NCBI RefSeq assembly: GCF_014700075.1
Contig: NZ_JACXBU010000008.1
Location: 248,001 to 312,000, forward strand
Length of the DNA stretch: 64,000 nt
Source: Pseudomonas sp. JM0905a
Lineage (GTDB): Bacteria; Pseudomonadota; Gammaproteobacteria; Pseudomonadales; Pseudomonadaceae
Direction: 5' to 3'
Shown here: positions 35,389 to 43,118 of the stretch, piece after piece
How positions within the stretch are numbered: position 1 is the stretch's first letter
Layout of the letters: each line of letters starts with the position of its first letter
Made by a program: the position numbers and the translations under genes
The notes under the pieces: model-generated
Databases searched by the model: none
What the model was told of the DNA's origin: nothing
What the model saw: the letters and a program-made list of their open reading frames with translations, nothing else

Positions 35389-36117
35389 TCAGCGATCGAC
35401 CTGGATTTCCACCCGGCGATTCTGCGCGCGCCCTGCATCCGTCTCGTTGTCCGCCACCGGCTGGCTTTCACCCCGGCCCTCTGCGGTCAGCTTGTCGGCC
35501 GGTACGCCCTGGCTCGCCAGGAAGTCCGCCACGGACCTGGCCCGGCGCTCGGAGAGCCCCTGGTTGTACTGATCGGAGCCCACGCTGTCGGTGTAGCCGA
35601 TCACCTTGGCGCCCACGAGATTGGCGCCAGTAAGCCGGTTGGCGACGGCGACCAATTGCTCCTTGGCAGTGGAGGTCAGCTCGGCGGAATCGAAGGCGAA
35701 CAGCACGTTGCCCATGTCGCTCAGGACGATCACCTCGTCCTGGGGCGGCGGCGGGGCCTCGGTCGTGGCCTGGGGATAAGTTCGCTGCGGACAACCTCGG
35801 CTATCGACGGTCGCGCCGGCCGGGGTATTGGGACAGTCATCTCGGCGATCGAAAACGCCATCGCTATCGGCATCGCCGTCCTGCGCGTAACAGATCAGGC
35901 CGCCGATAATGGCGCCGGCCGCGGCGCCGCCTGCTGCCCAGGCAGAGCTCTCGATAGAGCCCAGACCACCGCCTGCCAGGCCGCCGATCAGACTGCAGAT
36001 TGGCCAATTCCCCTGATTCAGCGGCGCACTGCCATTGCTGGACGTGGACGCGCAACCAGAGAGGAAACTGCTGACCAGAAGAAGTGAAATCGCAACCCGG
36101 GGGAGTTGGTTGCCCAT
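35389..36117 (-). CDS. OmpA-family lipoprotein with TSP3-type calcium repeat (copy 1)
   Basis: 242 residues from the ATG at 36117. The lipoprotein signal ends at SSFLSGC (Cys22). A glycine-zipper segment follows (about 45-75, 'GGLAGGGLGSIESSAWAAGGAAAGAIIGG'). Next comes a thrombospondin type 3-like Asp-rich loop ('DGDADSDGVFDRRDDCPNTPAG', about 82-103), expected to bind Ca2+. The C-terminal OmpA domain (about 125-240) contains 'GYTDSVGSDQYNQGLSERRARSV' and 'NRRVEIQVDR', which anchor to peptidoglycan. It is a tandem paralog of the next gene. Its Shine-Dalgarno lies in a hairpin (36125-36159). Confidence 0.9.
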   Translation of the reverse strand: MGNQLPRVAISLLLVSSFLSGCASTSSNGSAPLNQGNWPICSLIGGLAGGGLGSIESSAWAAGGAAAGAIIGGLICYAQDGDADSDGVFDRRDDCPNTPAGATVDSRGCPQRTYPQATTEAPPPPQDEVIVLSDMGNVLFAFDSAELTSTAKEQLVAVANRLTGANLVGAKVIGYTDSVGSDQYNQGLSERRARSVADFLASQGVPADKLTAEGRGESQPVADNETDAGRAQNRRVEIQVDR

Positions 36118-36124
36118 GATGATT

Positions 36125-36166
36125 CTCCTGTGCCACCGGCCAAGCCGGTACCACAGGAGTAAAGAC
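36125..36166 (-). promoter_or_regulatory. 5' leader hairpin sequestering the SD of OmpA copy 1
   Basis: On the mRNA, CUCCUGUG pairs with CACAGGAG (8 bp), enclosing a second stem ACCGGC-UUG-GCCGGU. The AGGAG Shine-Dalgarno, 7-8 bases before the AUG, is wholly within the outer stem. GUCUUUACUCC (36166-36156) at its upstream side recurs in the leader of the paralog (36960-36950). Confidence 0.5.
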
Positions 36167-36172
36167 CCGGCT

Positions 36173-36201
36173 CCTGCGGCGCACAAGGCGCGCGCCGCAG
36201 G
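36173..36201. repeat. Hairpin between the two tandem OmpA-family genes
   Basis: CCTGCGGCGC and GCGCCGCAGG form a perfect 10-bp stem with a 9-base loop. It lies just past the stop codon of OmpA copy 2 on the minus strand. Only a short pyrimidine stretch (GGGTCTTTAC) follows, so it could be a weak terminator or an attenuating structure between the paralogs. Confidence 0.5.
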
Positions 36202-36212
36202 TATTCCGGGGT

Positions 36213-36908
36213 TTAGCGGTCGATCTGGATTTCCACGCGACGGTTCATGGCGCGGCCGTCCTTAGTGGCGTTATCGGCTACTGGCTGGCTTTCACCAGCA
36301 CCGCTGACACCGACGATATTGGAGGCCGGGATGCCACTGCGTACCAGGTAATCGGCCACCGCTTGGGCGCGACGTTCCGAAAGTTTCTGGTTGTAGGCAT
36401 CGGCGCCGACACTGTCGGTGTGACCGGTGATGGTCAACTTGGCATCAGGAGCTTCGTTCTTCAGTCGACTGGCGACGCCATCGAGCTTGGCTTCATCAGC
36501 CGAATCGAGTTTCGCGGAGTCGAATGCGAACAGCAGATCGCGGACAACAATGGTTTCGTGCTCGACGACGACCACCTCTTCAGCCACCGGCTCTTCTGCC
36601 TTGAGCGGGCAACCGTCGGCGTCCACCTGGGTACCGCGCGGAGTGCCAGGGCACTTGTCGCGGCTATCAAATACGCCATCGCCATCCTCATCGCCATCGC
36701 CGTGAACCCAGCAATAGGCTGCCGCTGTGCCGGCGCCAATCAGGGCGCCCCAGCCGGCATAGGTGCTGCTTTCAATCGCACCCAGTCCCGCACCAACCAC
36801 ACCCCCTACTGCTGCACACTTGGGCCAGTCGGTCTTCTGCAGGCCGGCGCAACCGGTTAGCAGGCTGGTCACTAGTACAAGGGGTAAAGCTGTCCGTGTA
36901 ATGCTCAT
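36213..36908 (-). CDS. OmpA-family lipoprotein with TSP3-type calcium repeat (copy 2)
   Basis: 231 residues from the ATG at 36908 with GGAG eight bases before it; a TTG six bases upstream is less likely. Lipoprotein Cys20 is in TSLLTGC. The order is glycine-rich segment (about 32-62), TSP3-like loop 'DGDEDGDGVFDSRDKCPGTPRG', a Val/Glu-rich linker (VAEEVVVVEHE), then the OmpA domain with 'GHTDSVGADAYNQKLSERRAQAV' and 'NRRVEIQIDR'. It is clearly a duplicate of its neighbour, with 27 bp plus a hairpin region separating the frames. It is divergent from the DUF6231 gene. Confidence 0.9.
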   Translation of the reverse strand: MSITRTALPLVLVTSLLTGCAGLQKTDWPKCAAVGGVVGAGLGAIESSTYAGWGALIGAGTAAAYCWVHGDGDEDGDGVFDSRDKCPGTPRGTQVDADGCPLKAEEPVAEEVVVVEHETIVVRDLLFAFDSAKLDSADEAKLDGVASRLKNEAPDAKLTITGHTDSVGADAYNQKLSERRAQAVADYLVRSGIPASNIVGVSGAGESQPVADNATKDGRAMNRRVEIQIDR

Positions 36909-36949
36909 AAGCAAGTCTCCTCTTAGAATCGGCCCATACCGACAATAAC

Positions 36950-36960
36950 GGAGTAAAGAC
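36950..36960 (-). promoter_or_regulatory. Conserved leader element shared by the two OmpA paralogs
   Basis: GTCTTTACTCC (minus strand) lies 42 bp upstream of the ATG of OmpA copy 2. The same 11-mer lies 39 bp upstream of copy 1 (36156-36166). Copy 2 also has a small stem (TCGG-TATGGG-CCGA) before its Shine-Dalgarno. It may be a shared post-transcriptional or start-site element, or a remnant of the duplication. Confidence 0.4.
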
Positions 36961-37038
36961 GCCAGCTTCGGAAACCGCCAGCACTAGGCCACGAGTCGCC
37001 TTCGGGCTAGTCTTGCCCTACCTGTTCGAGGATTTTCG

Positions 37039-37536
37039 ATGACTGATAGCTTCTCCTCCCGCACACCGCAGCAAGCCCTCGCGGCACTGCTCGAACGCTA
37101 CGCACCGCAAAGCCTGCTGCTGGTCGGCGACAGCCCGCTTCCGGCGCTCGAAGCCTTCGCCGCCGCCCACCCTGAAAGCCAGGTGGTGCAGGTTCCCGCC
37201 GGCCCGCTGCCGGCGGAGCAGGCCGGTCGCCGCTTCGACCTCGCGCTGCTGGCGGACTGCCTGGAGCACCTGCCCAAGCGTGACGGCTTGCAGTTGCTTG
37301 GTGGTATCCGCAACCTCAACGCCAGCCGCGTGGCGGTGCTGGCGGACCTCAATGCCTGTGGCTGGAAGGACACCGACTTCTTCTCCCTGGCCATGCAGGC
37401 CAGCGAGCGTTTCCGCCGTGACCAGCAGACCCTGACCCTGTTCACCTACGACCTGCGCGAGTACAAGCAGGTCCCTGACTGGCTGAACGCCAAGTTCTGG
37501 GCCAACCCGGAAAACTTCGGCAAATACTGGTGGTAA
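37039..37536 (+). CDS. DUF6231 family protein (degenerate methyltransferase-like)
   Basis: 165 residues. The fold resembles class I methyltransferases: 'SLLLVGDSPLPALEAFAAAHP' corresponds to motif I, but without the usual GxGxG loop. 'FDLALLADCLEHLPKRDGLQLLGGIRNL' matches the later strands. The SAM-binding glycine loop is lost, so activity is doubtful. The gene ends 3 bp before ychJ and the pair is probably cotranscribed. The C-terminal 'WLNAKFWANPENFGKYWW' is characteristic of the family. Function unknown. Confidence 0.82.
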   Translation: MTDSFSSRTPQQALAALLERYAPQSLLLVGDSPLPALEAFAAAHPESQVVQVPAGPLPAEQAGRRFDLALLADCLEHLPKRDGLQLLGGIRNLNASRVAVLADLNACGWKDTDFFSLAMQASERFRRDQQTLTLFTYDLREYKQVPDWLNAKFWANPENFGKYWW

Positions 37537-37539
37537 GCC

Positions 37540-38010
37540 ATGAGCACTGCGATCTGTCCCTGCGGTAGCGGCAATCTCCTCGAGGTCTGCTGCGGTCGCC
37601 ATCACACCGGTCACCCCGCCGCCAGTGCCGAGGCGCTGATGCGTTCGCGCTACAGCGCGTACGTCCTCGGTCTGGTGGACTACCTGGTGGAAACCACCCT
37701 GCCCGCCCAGCGCTCCGGACTGGATGTCGAATCCATCCGCGCCTGGAGCCTTGGCAGCACCTGGCTCGGCCTGGAAGTGGAAGGCCATGAGCTGCTGGGC
37801 GGCCAGCCCGAGCACGCCTTCGTCACCTTCACCGCCCGCTGGCACGACCAGGGCGGTGAACACAGCCATCGTGAACGCTCGGCCTTTGTCCAGGCAGATG
37901 GCCGCTGGTACTTCCTCGACCCGACAGTACCGGTGAAGGCGGGGCGCAACGATCCCTGCCCCTGCGGCAGTGGGCAGAAGTTCAAGAAATGTTGTTCGAG
38001 TTATTTCTGA
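37540..38010 (+). CDS. ychJ: YchJ family protein (UPF0225, SEC-C motifs)
   Basis: 156 residues. Zinc-binding SEC-C motifs occur at both ends: '[19 protein letters not shown]' at about 5-23 and '[16 protein letters not shown]' at about 137-152. The middle domain, starting '[23 protein letters not shown]', has the NTF2-like YchJ fold. The length agrees with E. coli YchJ (152). Function is unknown; the SEC-C zinc modules may bind protein or RNA partners. It follows the DUF6231 gene by 3 bp and ends at a strong terminator. Confidence 0.93.
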   Translation: MSTAICPCGSGNLLEVCCGRHHTGHPAASAEALMRSRYSAYVLGLVDYLVETTLPAQRSGLDVESIRAWSLGSTWLGLEVEGHELLGGQPEHAFVTFTARWHDQGGEHSHRERSAFVQADGRWYFLDPTVPVKAGRNDPCPCGSGQKFKKCCSSYF

Positions 38011-38020
38011 AACGATGACA

Positions 38021-38047
38021 AAGAGGCCCGCAGATCGCGGGCCTCTT
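38021..38047. terminator. Bidirectional terminator between ychJ and the 189-aa hypothetical gene
   Basis: AAGAGGCCCGC-AGATC-GCGGGCCTCTT is a perfect 11-bp stem. On the plus strand it is followed by GCTATTTATTT, and on the minus strand by TGTCATCGTTT. It sits in the 42 bp between two convergent genes. Confidence 0.8.
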
Positions 38048-38052
38048 GCTAT

Positions 38053-38622
38053 TTATTTACGCTCTTCCAGGCGCAGGTGGGATGTGTCCGGCGGTGGCCC
38101 GGCCGGGGCAGCCTTCTGCTGGCCCATATCGCTGCCCACAGGCGCCAGGCTCATTCCGGAGAAATCGAAGCGCGGTGTTGCCGCCTCCGGCTTGGCGTCC
38201 TGCAGGTCCGCGCCGACGGGGGCGATGCCGAAGTCCGGAGCGTCCACGCCAACGAACGCAGCCATGTATTCATCGCGCGGCACCACCTTCAGGCGAGCCG
38301 GCGCCGCGACCTGCGCCGGGGCAGGCGCTGCCACGGGACGCGCCTGGGGTTCGGGCTCCGGCGGTGGCGCCAGCTCCACTTCTTCAATCTCCGGCTCCAT
38401 GGACAGCACCTCGACCAGCGCACCCGCGCGTTCCAGGGTCGAGCGGTATTTTTCCGCGGCGGCTTCATCCAGGTTGTTCTTGAGAATCACGCGGCGCCCG
38501 GAGAAAAGCGTGGCAATCCGCTGGGCGTCGGCCTGGAACAATTTGGCCAGGTTGGCCTGCACCAGTTCCGGTCGCGCCCCGGGCACCAGCTTTCCGGAAA
38601 AGGCGATCTCATAACGACCCAT
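38053..38622 (-). CDS. Conserved hypothetical protein with duplicated APVGxD motif
   Basis: 189 residues from the ATG at 38622, preceded by GGAG. The N-terminal domain (about 1-75, 'GRYEIAFSGKLVPGARPELVQANLAKLFQ' and 'AAAEKYRSTLERAGALVEV') is a compact alpha/beta unit resembling SPOR- or ACT-like small domains found in Pseudomonas hypothetical proteins. A Pro/Ala/Glu-rich linker (about 80-115) follows. The tail has two copies of an 'F..(4-5)..APVGxD' motif (DFGIAPVGADL and DFSGMSLAPVGSDM). No signal peptide. Function unknown. Confidence 0.72.
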   Translation of the reverse strand: MGRYEIAFSGKLVPGARPELVQANLAKLFQADAQRIATLFSGRRVILKNNLDEAAAEKYRSTLERAGALVEVLSMEPEIEEVELAPPPEPEPQARPVAAPAPAQVAAPARLKVVPRDEYMAAFVGVDAPDFGIAPVGADLQDAKPEAATPRFDFSGMSLAPVGSDMGQQKAAPAGPPPDTSHLRLEERK

Positions 38623-38736
38623 TGGTAACACTCCTGACCGAATTGCCCTGCAGTATGGCGCAGCTTTTTTTCGGCTAACAACAGGTTGCGGCCGAGCAGT
38701 TGCTTGTTACACTGGAGCGTCACTTGGAGTATTGCA

Positions 38737-39237
38737 ATGTTTTCCCAGGCGCAAACGATAAGAATTCTCAGCCTACTGTTTTTCTTCGCCCTACCCTTTT
38801 CGGGCCTCAGCGGATGCTCCACCTGGATCAGCGACAGCTTCCAGGCCCCCGACGTTCGCCTGCTCAAGGTCGACGTAGTGCGCGCCAAACTGCTGGAACA
38901 GCAGTTCGTGCTGCGCTTTCGCATCGACAACCCCAACGATGTCAGCCTGCCGGTGCGCGGGCTCGCCTACACCGTTCATCTCAATGACGTGAAGCTCGCT
39001 TCCGGCGAATCCAGCACCTGGTTTACCGTGCCGGCCCACGGCAGCCAGACCTTCGAAGTACCCGTGCGCACCAACCTGTGGCGGCACATGAAGTACATCG
39101 TTAAGCTCCTGGAAAAGCCTGACGAACCCATCAAGTACCGCCTGCAGGGCGAGGTGAAGACCGGGCTGATGTTCGGCAAGAGCGTGCACCTGACTCGCAA
39201 TGGCGAGATAATCCCCGGCAGTTACATCCCGGAGTAG
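38737..39237 (+). CDS. LEA type 2 family lipoprotein
   Basis: 166 residues from the ATG at 38737 with GGAG eight bases upstream. The lipoprotein signal ends at FSGLSGC (Cys27). Residues about 35-160 form an LEA14-like/WHy beta-sandwich ('[32 protein letters not shown]', '[21 protein letters not shown]'). In Pseudomonas such proteins are envelope lipoproteins of unknown function, possibly protecting against stress or desiccation. It is followed 7 bp later by a His-rich SEC-C gene and ends its transcript at 39460-39480. Confidence 0.88.
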   Translation: MFSQAQTIRILSLLFFFALPFSGLSGCSTWISDSFQAPDVRLLKVDVVRAKLLEQQFVLRFRIDNPNDVSLPVRGLAYTVHLNDVKLASGESSTWFTVPAHGSQTFEVPVRTNLWRHMKYIVKLLEKPDEPIKYRLQGEVKTGLMFGKSVHLTRNGEIIPGSYIPE

Positions 39238-39244
39238 AACCTTC

Positions 39245-39442
39245 ATGAGTCAAGAACCCCACGTCCATGGTCCGAACTGCAACCACGATCATGACCATGG
39301 CCACGATCACCACCACGTGCATGGCCCGCACTGCAACCACGGCCACCAGGAGCCGGTGCGCAACCCGCTGAAGGAAGTGGGCCGCAACGATCCCTGCCCC
39401 TGCGGCAGCCAGAAAAAGTTCAAGAAGTGCCACGGCGCCTGA
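39245..39442 (+). CDS. Small His-rich SEC-C zinc-binding protein
   Basis: 65 residues. The N-terminal two-thirds are remarkably His-rich ('[19 protein letters not shown]' and '[10 protein letters not shown]'), with two CNH units suited to binding zinc or nickel. The C-terminus is a SEC-C motif, '[19 protein letters not shown]', nearly the same as the end of YchJ 1.4 kb away. It starts 7 bp after the lipoprotein gene. It may act in metal storage or as an adaptor. The DNA here is repetitive (CACGATCATGACCATGGCCAC), consistent with expansion of a short unit. Confidence 0.85.
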   Translation: MSQEPHVHGPNCNHDHDHGHDHHHVHGPHCNHGHQEPVRNPLKEVGRNDPCPCGSQKKFKKCHGA

Positions 39443-39459
39443 CGCCCCCGCACTCCTCC

Positions 39460-39480
39460 AGGCCCGCCTAGTGCGGGCCT
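39460..39480 (+). terminator. Terminator after the SEC-C peptide gene
   Basis: AGGCCCGC-CTAGT-GCGGGCCT forms an 8-bp stem followed by GTTCGTTTC. It lies 18 bp past the stop codon and before the GST gene. Confidence 0.65.
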
Positions 39481-39523
39481 GTTCGTTTCAGGGCCGAGCG
39501 AAAGGCCCGATGGAGCCTTCCCG

Positions 39524-40174
39524 ATGATCGACCTGTACTACTGGACCACCCCCAACGGCCACAAGATCACCCTCTTCCTCGAAGAGGCCGGCCTGCCCTA
39601 CCGCATCCATCCGATCAACATCAGCAAGGACGAACAGTTCCAGCCGCACTTTCTGAAGATCTCGCCGAACAACCGGATCCCGGCCATCGTGGACCATGTG
39701 CCGTCGGATGGTGGCGAGCCGCTGTCCCTGTTCGAGTCAGGCGCCATCCTGCTCTACCTCGCCGAGAAGACCGGACGCTTCATCCCGCAGGACTTGCGCA
39801 GCCGCCAGGACTGCCTGCAGTGGCTGTTCTGGCAGATGGGTGGCCTGGGCCCGATGGCCGGACAGAACCACCACTTCAATCGCTTCGCCCCGGAAAAGCT
39901 GCCCTACGCCATCCAGCGCTATGTGAAGGAAACCGCGCGCCTGTACGGCGTGCTCGACAAGCGCCTGGCAGATCGGGCCTTTGTGGCCGGCAGCGAATAC
40001 AGCATCGCCGACATGGCCATCTACCCCTGGATCGACCGCCACCCCTGGCAGGAACAGAACCTCGACGACTTCCCCAACCTCAAGCGCTGGTACCTGGACA
40101 TCCAGGCACGCCCGGCTACCGTTCGGGCCTACGCGCTGGTGGAACAGGTCAACCCGGCCGCCATGAAAAAGTAA
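39524..40174 (+). CDS. Glutathione S-transferase (nu-class, YfcG/YghU-like)
   Basis: 216 residues. The N-terminal thioredoxin-like domain (1-80) begins 'MIDLYYWTTPNGHKITLFLEEAGL', where Thr-Thr-Pro-Asn replaces a catalytic Ser or Tyr, as in nu-class disulfide-bond reductase GSTs. 'ISPNNRIPAIVDH' and 'LFESGAILLYLAEKTGRF' bind glutathione. The C-terminal helical domain (about 90-210) contains 'QMGGLGPMAGQNHHF' and 'YSIADMAIYPWI', typical of YfcG. It probably reduces disulfides or organic peroxides with glutathione. Gene order with quiP matches PA1033-PA1032. Confidence 0.92.
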   Translation: MIDLYYWTTPNGHKITLFLEEAGLPYRIHPINISKDEQFQPHFLKISPNNRIPAIVDHVPSDGGEPLSLFESGAILLYLAEKTGRFIPQDLRSRQDCLQWLFWQMGGLGPMAGQNHHFNRFAPEKLPYAIQRYVKETARLYGVLDKRLADRAFVAGSEYSIADMAIYPWIDRHPWQEQNLDDFPNLKRWYLDIQARPATVRAYALVEQVNPAAMKK

Positions 40175-40256
40175 GCCGGGCGGCGCTTGCACGGCGCGGG
40201 GCGGCTCACTAACGTAGCGCGTTTGATCCGATGCCCCTCTCAGGAGAGCCCGTTCC

Positions 40257-42800
40257 ATGGCTTCGCCAGCCTTCAAGCGCTTCCTTCCCCGGTTCTGCGT
40301 AGCCGCCGCCGCTGGCGCCATGATCGGCCTCAGCGGCTGCCAATCCTGGCTGGACAACCGCTATTCGGACAGCCTGCCGCCCACTTCCGGTTTCCAGCCG
40401 GTCAAGGGGCTGGCGCAGAGCGTCTCGATCCGCCGCAACCCGCTGGGCATGCCGCTGATTGAAACCACCACCTTCCACGACGCCCTGTTCACCCTTGGCT
40501 ACGTGCATGCCTCGGATCGCCTCAGCCAGATGGTCGGCCTGCGCTTGATGGCCGAAGGCCGACTCGCCGAAATGGCCGGCCCCGGCGTCCTGGAAATCGA
40601 TCGTTTCATGCGCGCGGTCAACCTGCGCAAGAGCGCCGACATCCTCTACAAGAACGCCTCGCCACGCCTGAAGGAGTTCTTCGCGGTCTACGCCCGCGGC
40701 GTCAACGCCTACCTCTATCGCTACCGCGACAAGCTGCCAATGGATCTGGCCGAGTCCGGCTACAAACCGGCCTACTGGAAACCCGAAGACTCGGTGCTGG
40801 TGTTCACCCTGCTGAACTTCGGCCTGGCGGTGAACCTGCAGGAGGAAATCGCTTCCCTGGTCCTGGCGCAGAAGGTCGGCGCCGACAAGCTGGCCTGGTT
40901 GACGCCCGTCTACCCGGATGAACCGCTGCCCTTCGAGGAAGCCGAAAAGCTCAAGGGCCTGCAGCTCGGCGGCCAGATTCCGGGCCTGACCGCGCTAAAC
41001 GATACTGCTGGACAGATCGCCGCACTGGACATGCTCGGCGTCGCCGCCTCCAACAACTGGGCCATCGCCCCGCAGAAGAGCCGTACCGGCCGCAGCATCC
41101 TGGCCAACGACACGCACCTGCCGATCTCCATGCCATCGGTGTGGAACTTCGTGCAGATCCGCTCGCCGAAATTCCAGGCCGCCGGTGTCTCCATTGCCGG
41201 CGTTCCGGCCGTGGTCGCTGGCTACAACGGCAAGCTGGCCTGGGGCATGACCATGGTCATGGGCGACAACCAGGACCTCTTCCTCGAGAAGATCAAGCGC
41301 GAAGGCAGCCGCCTCTACTACCAGGCCAACGGCAAGTGGGTGCCCGCCAGCGAGCGCATGGAAACCTTCTTCATCAAGGGCGAGCGCCCGGTACGCGAAG
41401 TGATCTACGAGACCCGCCACGGACCATTGCTGAACTCCGTGCTGGGCCAGCGCAAACATCCGCTGCAGCCGATGGAGATCAAGAGCGGCTACGGCATTGC
41501 GCTGCAGACGAGCCAGTTCGAGGCCGACCAGTCGCTGGAGGCCTTCTTCGCCCTGTCCCGCGCCCAGTCGGTGGAGCAGGCCCATGAGGCCACCCGCGAA
41601 ATCCGCGCCATGGGCCTGAACATCCTCTACGCCGACGCCCAGCACATCGCCTGGCAGGTCACCGGCCGCTACCCGAACCGCCGCGAAGGCCGTGGCCTGC
41701 TGCCATCCCCCGGCTGGGACGGCCGCTACGACTGGGACGGCTACGCCGACCCCATGCTCCATCCCTACGACCAGGACCCGGCCCAGGGCTGGCTCGGCAC
41801 CGCCAACCACCGCACCGTGCAGGGCGGCTATGGCGTGCAGCTGTCCAACTCCTGGTACTACCCGGAGCGTGCCGAGCGCATCGCGGAATTGGCCGGTGGC
41901 AGCAGCAAGCATGACTGGCAGAGCATGATCGCCATGCAGTACGACCAGACCAGCCCCTTCCCGGCCAAACTCAAGACCATGCTGCAGGACCCGGGCATGG
42001 CCGCGCCCCTCAAGCAAGCCATCAACGCCCTGCCGCCTGCCGAACGGGCCAAGGCGCAGGAAGGTCTTGACCGCCTGTTGGCCTTCGACGGCCGCCTCAG
42101 CCCGACGTCGGCGGATGCCGCCTACTACGGGGCCTTCCTCCACGAGAGCGCGCGGCAGATCTTCCTCGACGAGCTGGGCCCGGAAACCAGTCCGGCGTGG
42201 CGCGCCCTGGTGCAGACCGCCGATCTCTCCTACTCCGCCCAGGCCGACCACCTGCTTGGCCGCGTCGACAGCCCGTTCTGGGACGACGTGCGCACCCCGC
42301 AGAAAGAAGACAAGCCGGCGATCCTCGCCCGCAGCCTGGCCAGCGCCGTCAGCCTCGCCGAGGGCCGCATGGGTGCCGATCGCAAGGCCTGGCAATGGGG
42401 CAAGCTGCACACCTACGAGTGGGTAACCGAAAGCACCCAGCTGGCACCGCACATGAGTGCCAGCCAGCGCACTGGCCTCAACGCCCTGAAGGGCTATCTG
42501 GATCGCGGCCCCTACCCGGCCGGCGGCGACCACAGCACCCTCAACGTCTCGGCCTACAACTGGGGACAGGGCTTCGAAACCTGGCTGATCCCGGCGATGC
42601 GCATCGTCGTCGACTTCGGCCAGCCCGAGCCCATGATCGGCGTGAACAGTTCCGGCCAGTCCGGCAACCCGGCCAGCCCGCACTACGCCGACGGCATCGA
42701 TGCCTGGTTGAAGGCGCGCTACATGAAGTTCCCCTTCCAGCCGCAGAACCTCGATTCCGTCTACGGCACCAAGCGCCTGATGCTGACCCCGCAAAAATGA
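40257..42800 (+). CDS. quiP: Acyl-homoserine lactone acylase QuiP (penicillin acylase family)
   Basis: 847 residues, the usual QuiP length. A signal region with a lipoprotein-like LSGC (Cys28) is at the N-terminus. The Ntn-hydrolase maturation site is [10 protein letters not shown], where Ser265 would become the N-terminal nucleophile after removal of a linker, giving alpha and beta chains. '[10 protein letters not shown]', 'TRHGPLL' and the late '[12 protein letters not shown]' are family blocks. QuiP degrades long-chain AHL signals and can release homoserine lactone and fatty acids. The Ser/Asn/His active-site residues are kept. AGGAG precedes the ATG. Confidence 0.92.
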   Translation: MASPAFKRFLPRFCVAAAAGAMIGLSGCQSWLDNRYSDSLPPTSGFQPVKGLAQSVSIRRNPLGMPLIETTTFHDALFTLGYVHASDRLSQMVGLRLMAEGRLAEMAGPGVLEIDRFMRAVNLRKSADILYKNASPRLKEFFAVYARGVNAYLYRYRDKLPMDLAESGYKPAYWKPEDSVLVFTLLNFGLAVNLQEEIASLVLAQKVGADKLAWLTPVYPDEPLPFEEAEKLKGLQLGGQIPGLTALNDTAGQIAALDMLGVAASNNWAIAPQKSRTGRSILANDTHLPISMPSVWNFVQIRSPKFQAAGVSIAGVPAVVAGYNGKLAWGMTMVMGDNQDLFLEKIKREGSRLYYQANGKWVPASERMETFFIKGERPVREVIYETRHGPLLNSVLGQRKHPLQPMEIKSGYGIALQTSQFEADQSLEAFFALSRAQSVEQAHEATREIRAMGLNILYADAQHIAWQVTGRYPNRREGRGLLPSPGWDGRYDWDGYADPMLHPYDQDPAQGWLGTANHRTVQGGYGVQLSNSWYYPERAERIAELAGGSSKHDWQSMIAMQYDQTSPFPAKLKTMLQDPGMAAPLKQAINALPPAERAKAQEGLDRLLAFDGRLSPTSADAAYYGAFLHESARQIFLDELGPETSPAWRALVQTADLSYSAQADHLLGRVDSPFWDDVRTPQKEDKPAILARSLASAVSLAEGRMGADRKAWQWGKLHTYEWVTESTQLAPHMSASQRTGLNALKGYLDRGPYPAGGDHSTLNVSAYNWGQGFETWLIPAMRIVVDFGQPEPMIGVNSSGQSGNPASPHYADGIDAWLKARYMKFPFQPQNLDSVYGTKRLMLTPQK

Positions 42801-42871
42801 TCGAGCCGGGGCGGAACTTCCCGCCGCGCCACCGTTCTGATCCGGTGGACTTACTCCATAGATCACATTTC

Positions 42872-42897
42872 AAGGCGCCCCCGGGCGCCTTTTCTTT
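42872..42897 (+). terminator. Rho-independent terminator of quiP
   Basis: AAGGCGCCC-CC-GGGCGCCTT is a 9-bp stem followed by TTTTCTTTT. It lies 71 bp after the quiP stop codon. Confidence 0.85.
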
Positions 42898-42928
42898 TGC
42901 CTGATCGCCGGCAGGGAGCTGCCTTTAC

Positions 42929-43025
42929 TGTGGGGGCGAATTCATTCGCCAAGGGACGCGCAGCGTCCCCCAAACACCTCCAGGCCGGAACTGCGTTCCG
43001 GTTGGCGAATAAATTCGCCCCTACA
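42929..43025. repeat. REP-like intergenic repeat, copy 2 (quiP-pncB interval)
   Basis: The 97-bp unit begins TGTGGGGGCGAATTCATTCGCC and ends GGCGAATAAATTCGCCCCTACA, giving inverted ends. Internal GACGCGCAGCGTC and GGCCGGAACTGCGTTCCGG form two further hairpins. The 318-bp gap between quiP (ends 42800) and pncB (43119) holds the quiP terminator, this repeat and about 90 bp for the pncB promoter. Confidence 0.8.
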
Positions 43026-43118
43026 AGGTTTGGCCGAATCCCGCCGTCTTGCACCGCCGGTTCCCTTGCCGCATCCTGCGCCCTTTCCATCGTCCGCCCG
43101 AAGCTCCGAGACTCGACC

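Noticed and set aside
39245-39370. Short tandem repeats (CACGATCATGACCATGG...) considered as a CRISPR or satellite array
   Set aside because: They lie in frame within a conserved His-rich protein. There are no repeat-spacer units.
40995-42866. Minus-strand open frame of 623 codons opposite quiP
   Set aside because: quiP is strongly supported by the Ntn-hydrolase motif, so the opposite frame is a shadow.
42897-43118. N-terminal extension of PncB through the REP-like repeat
   Set aside because: The repeat is non-coding at other sites, and nicotinate phosphoribosyltransferases begin at the ATG at 43119.
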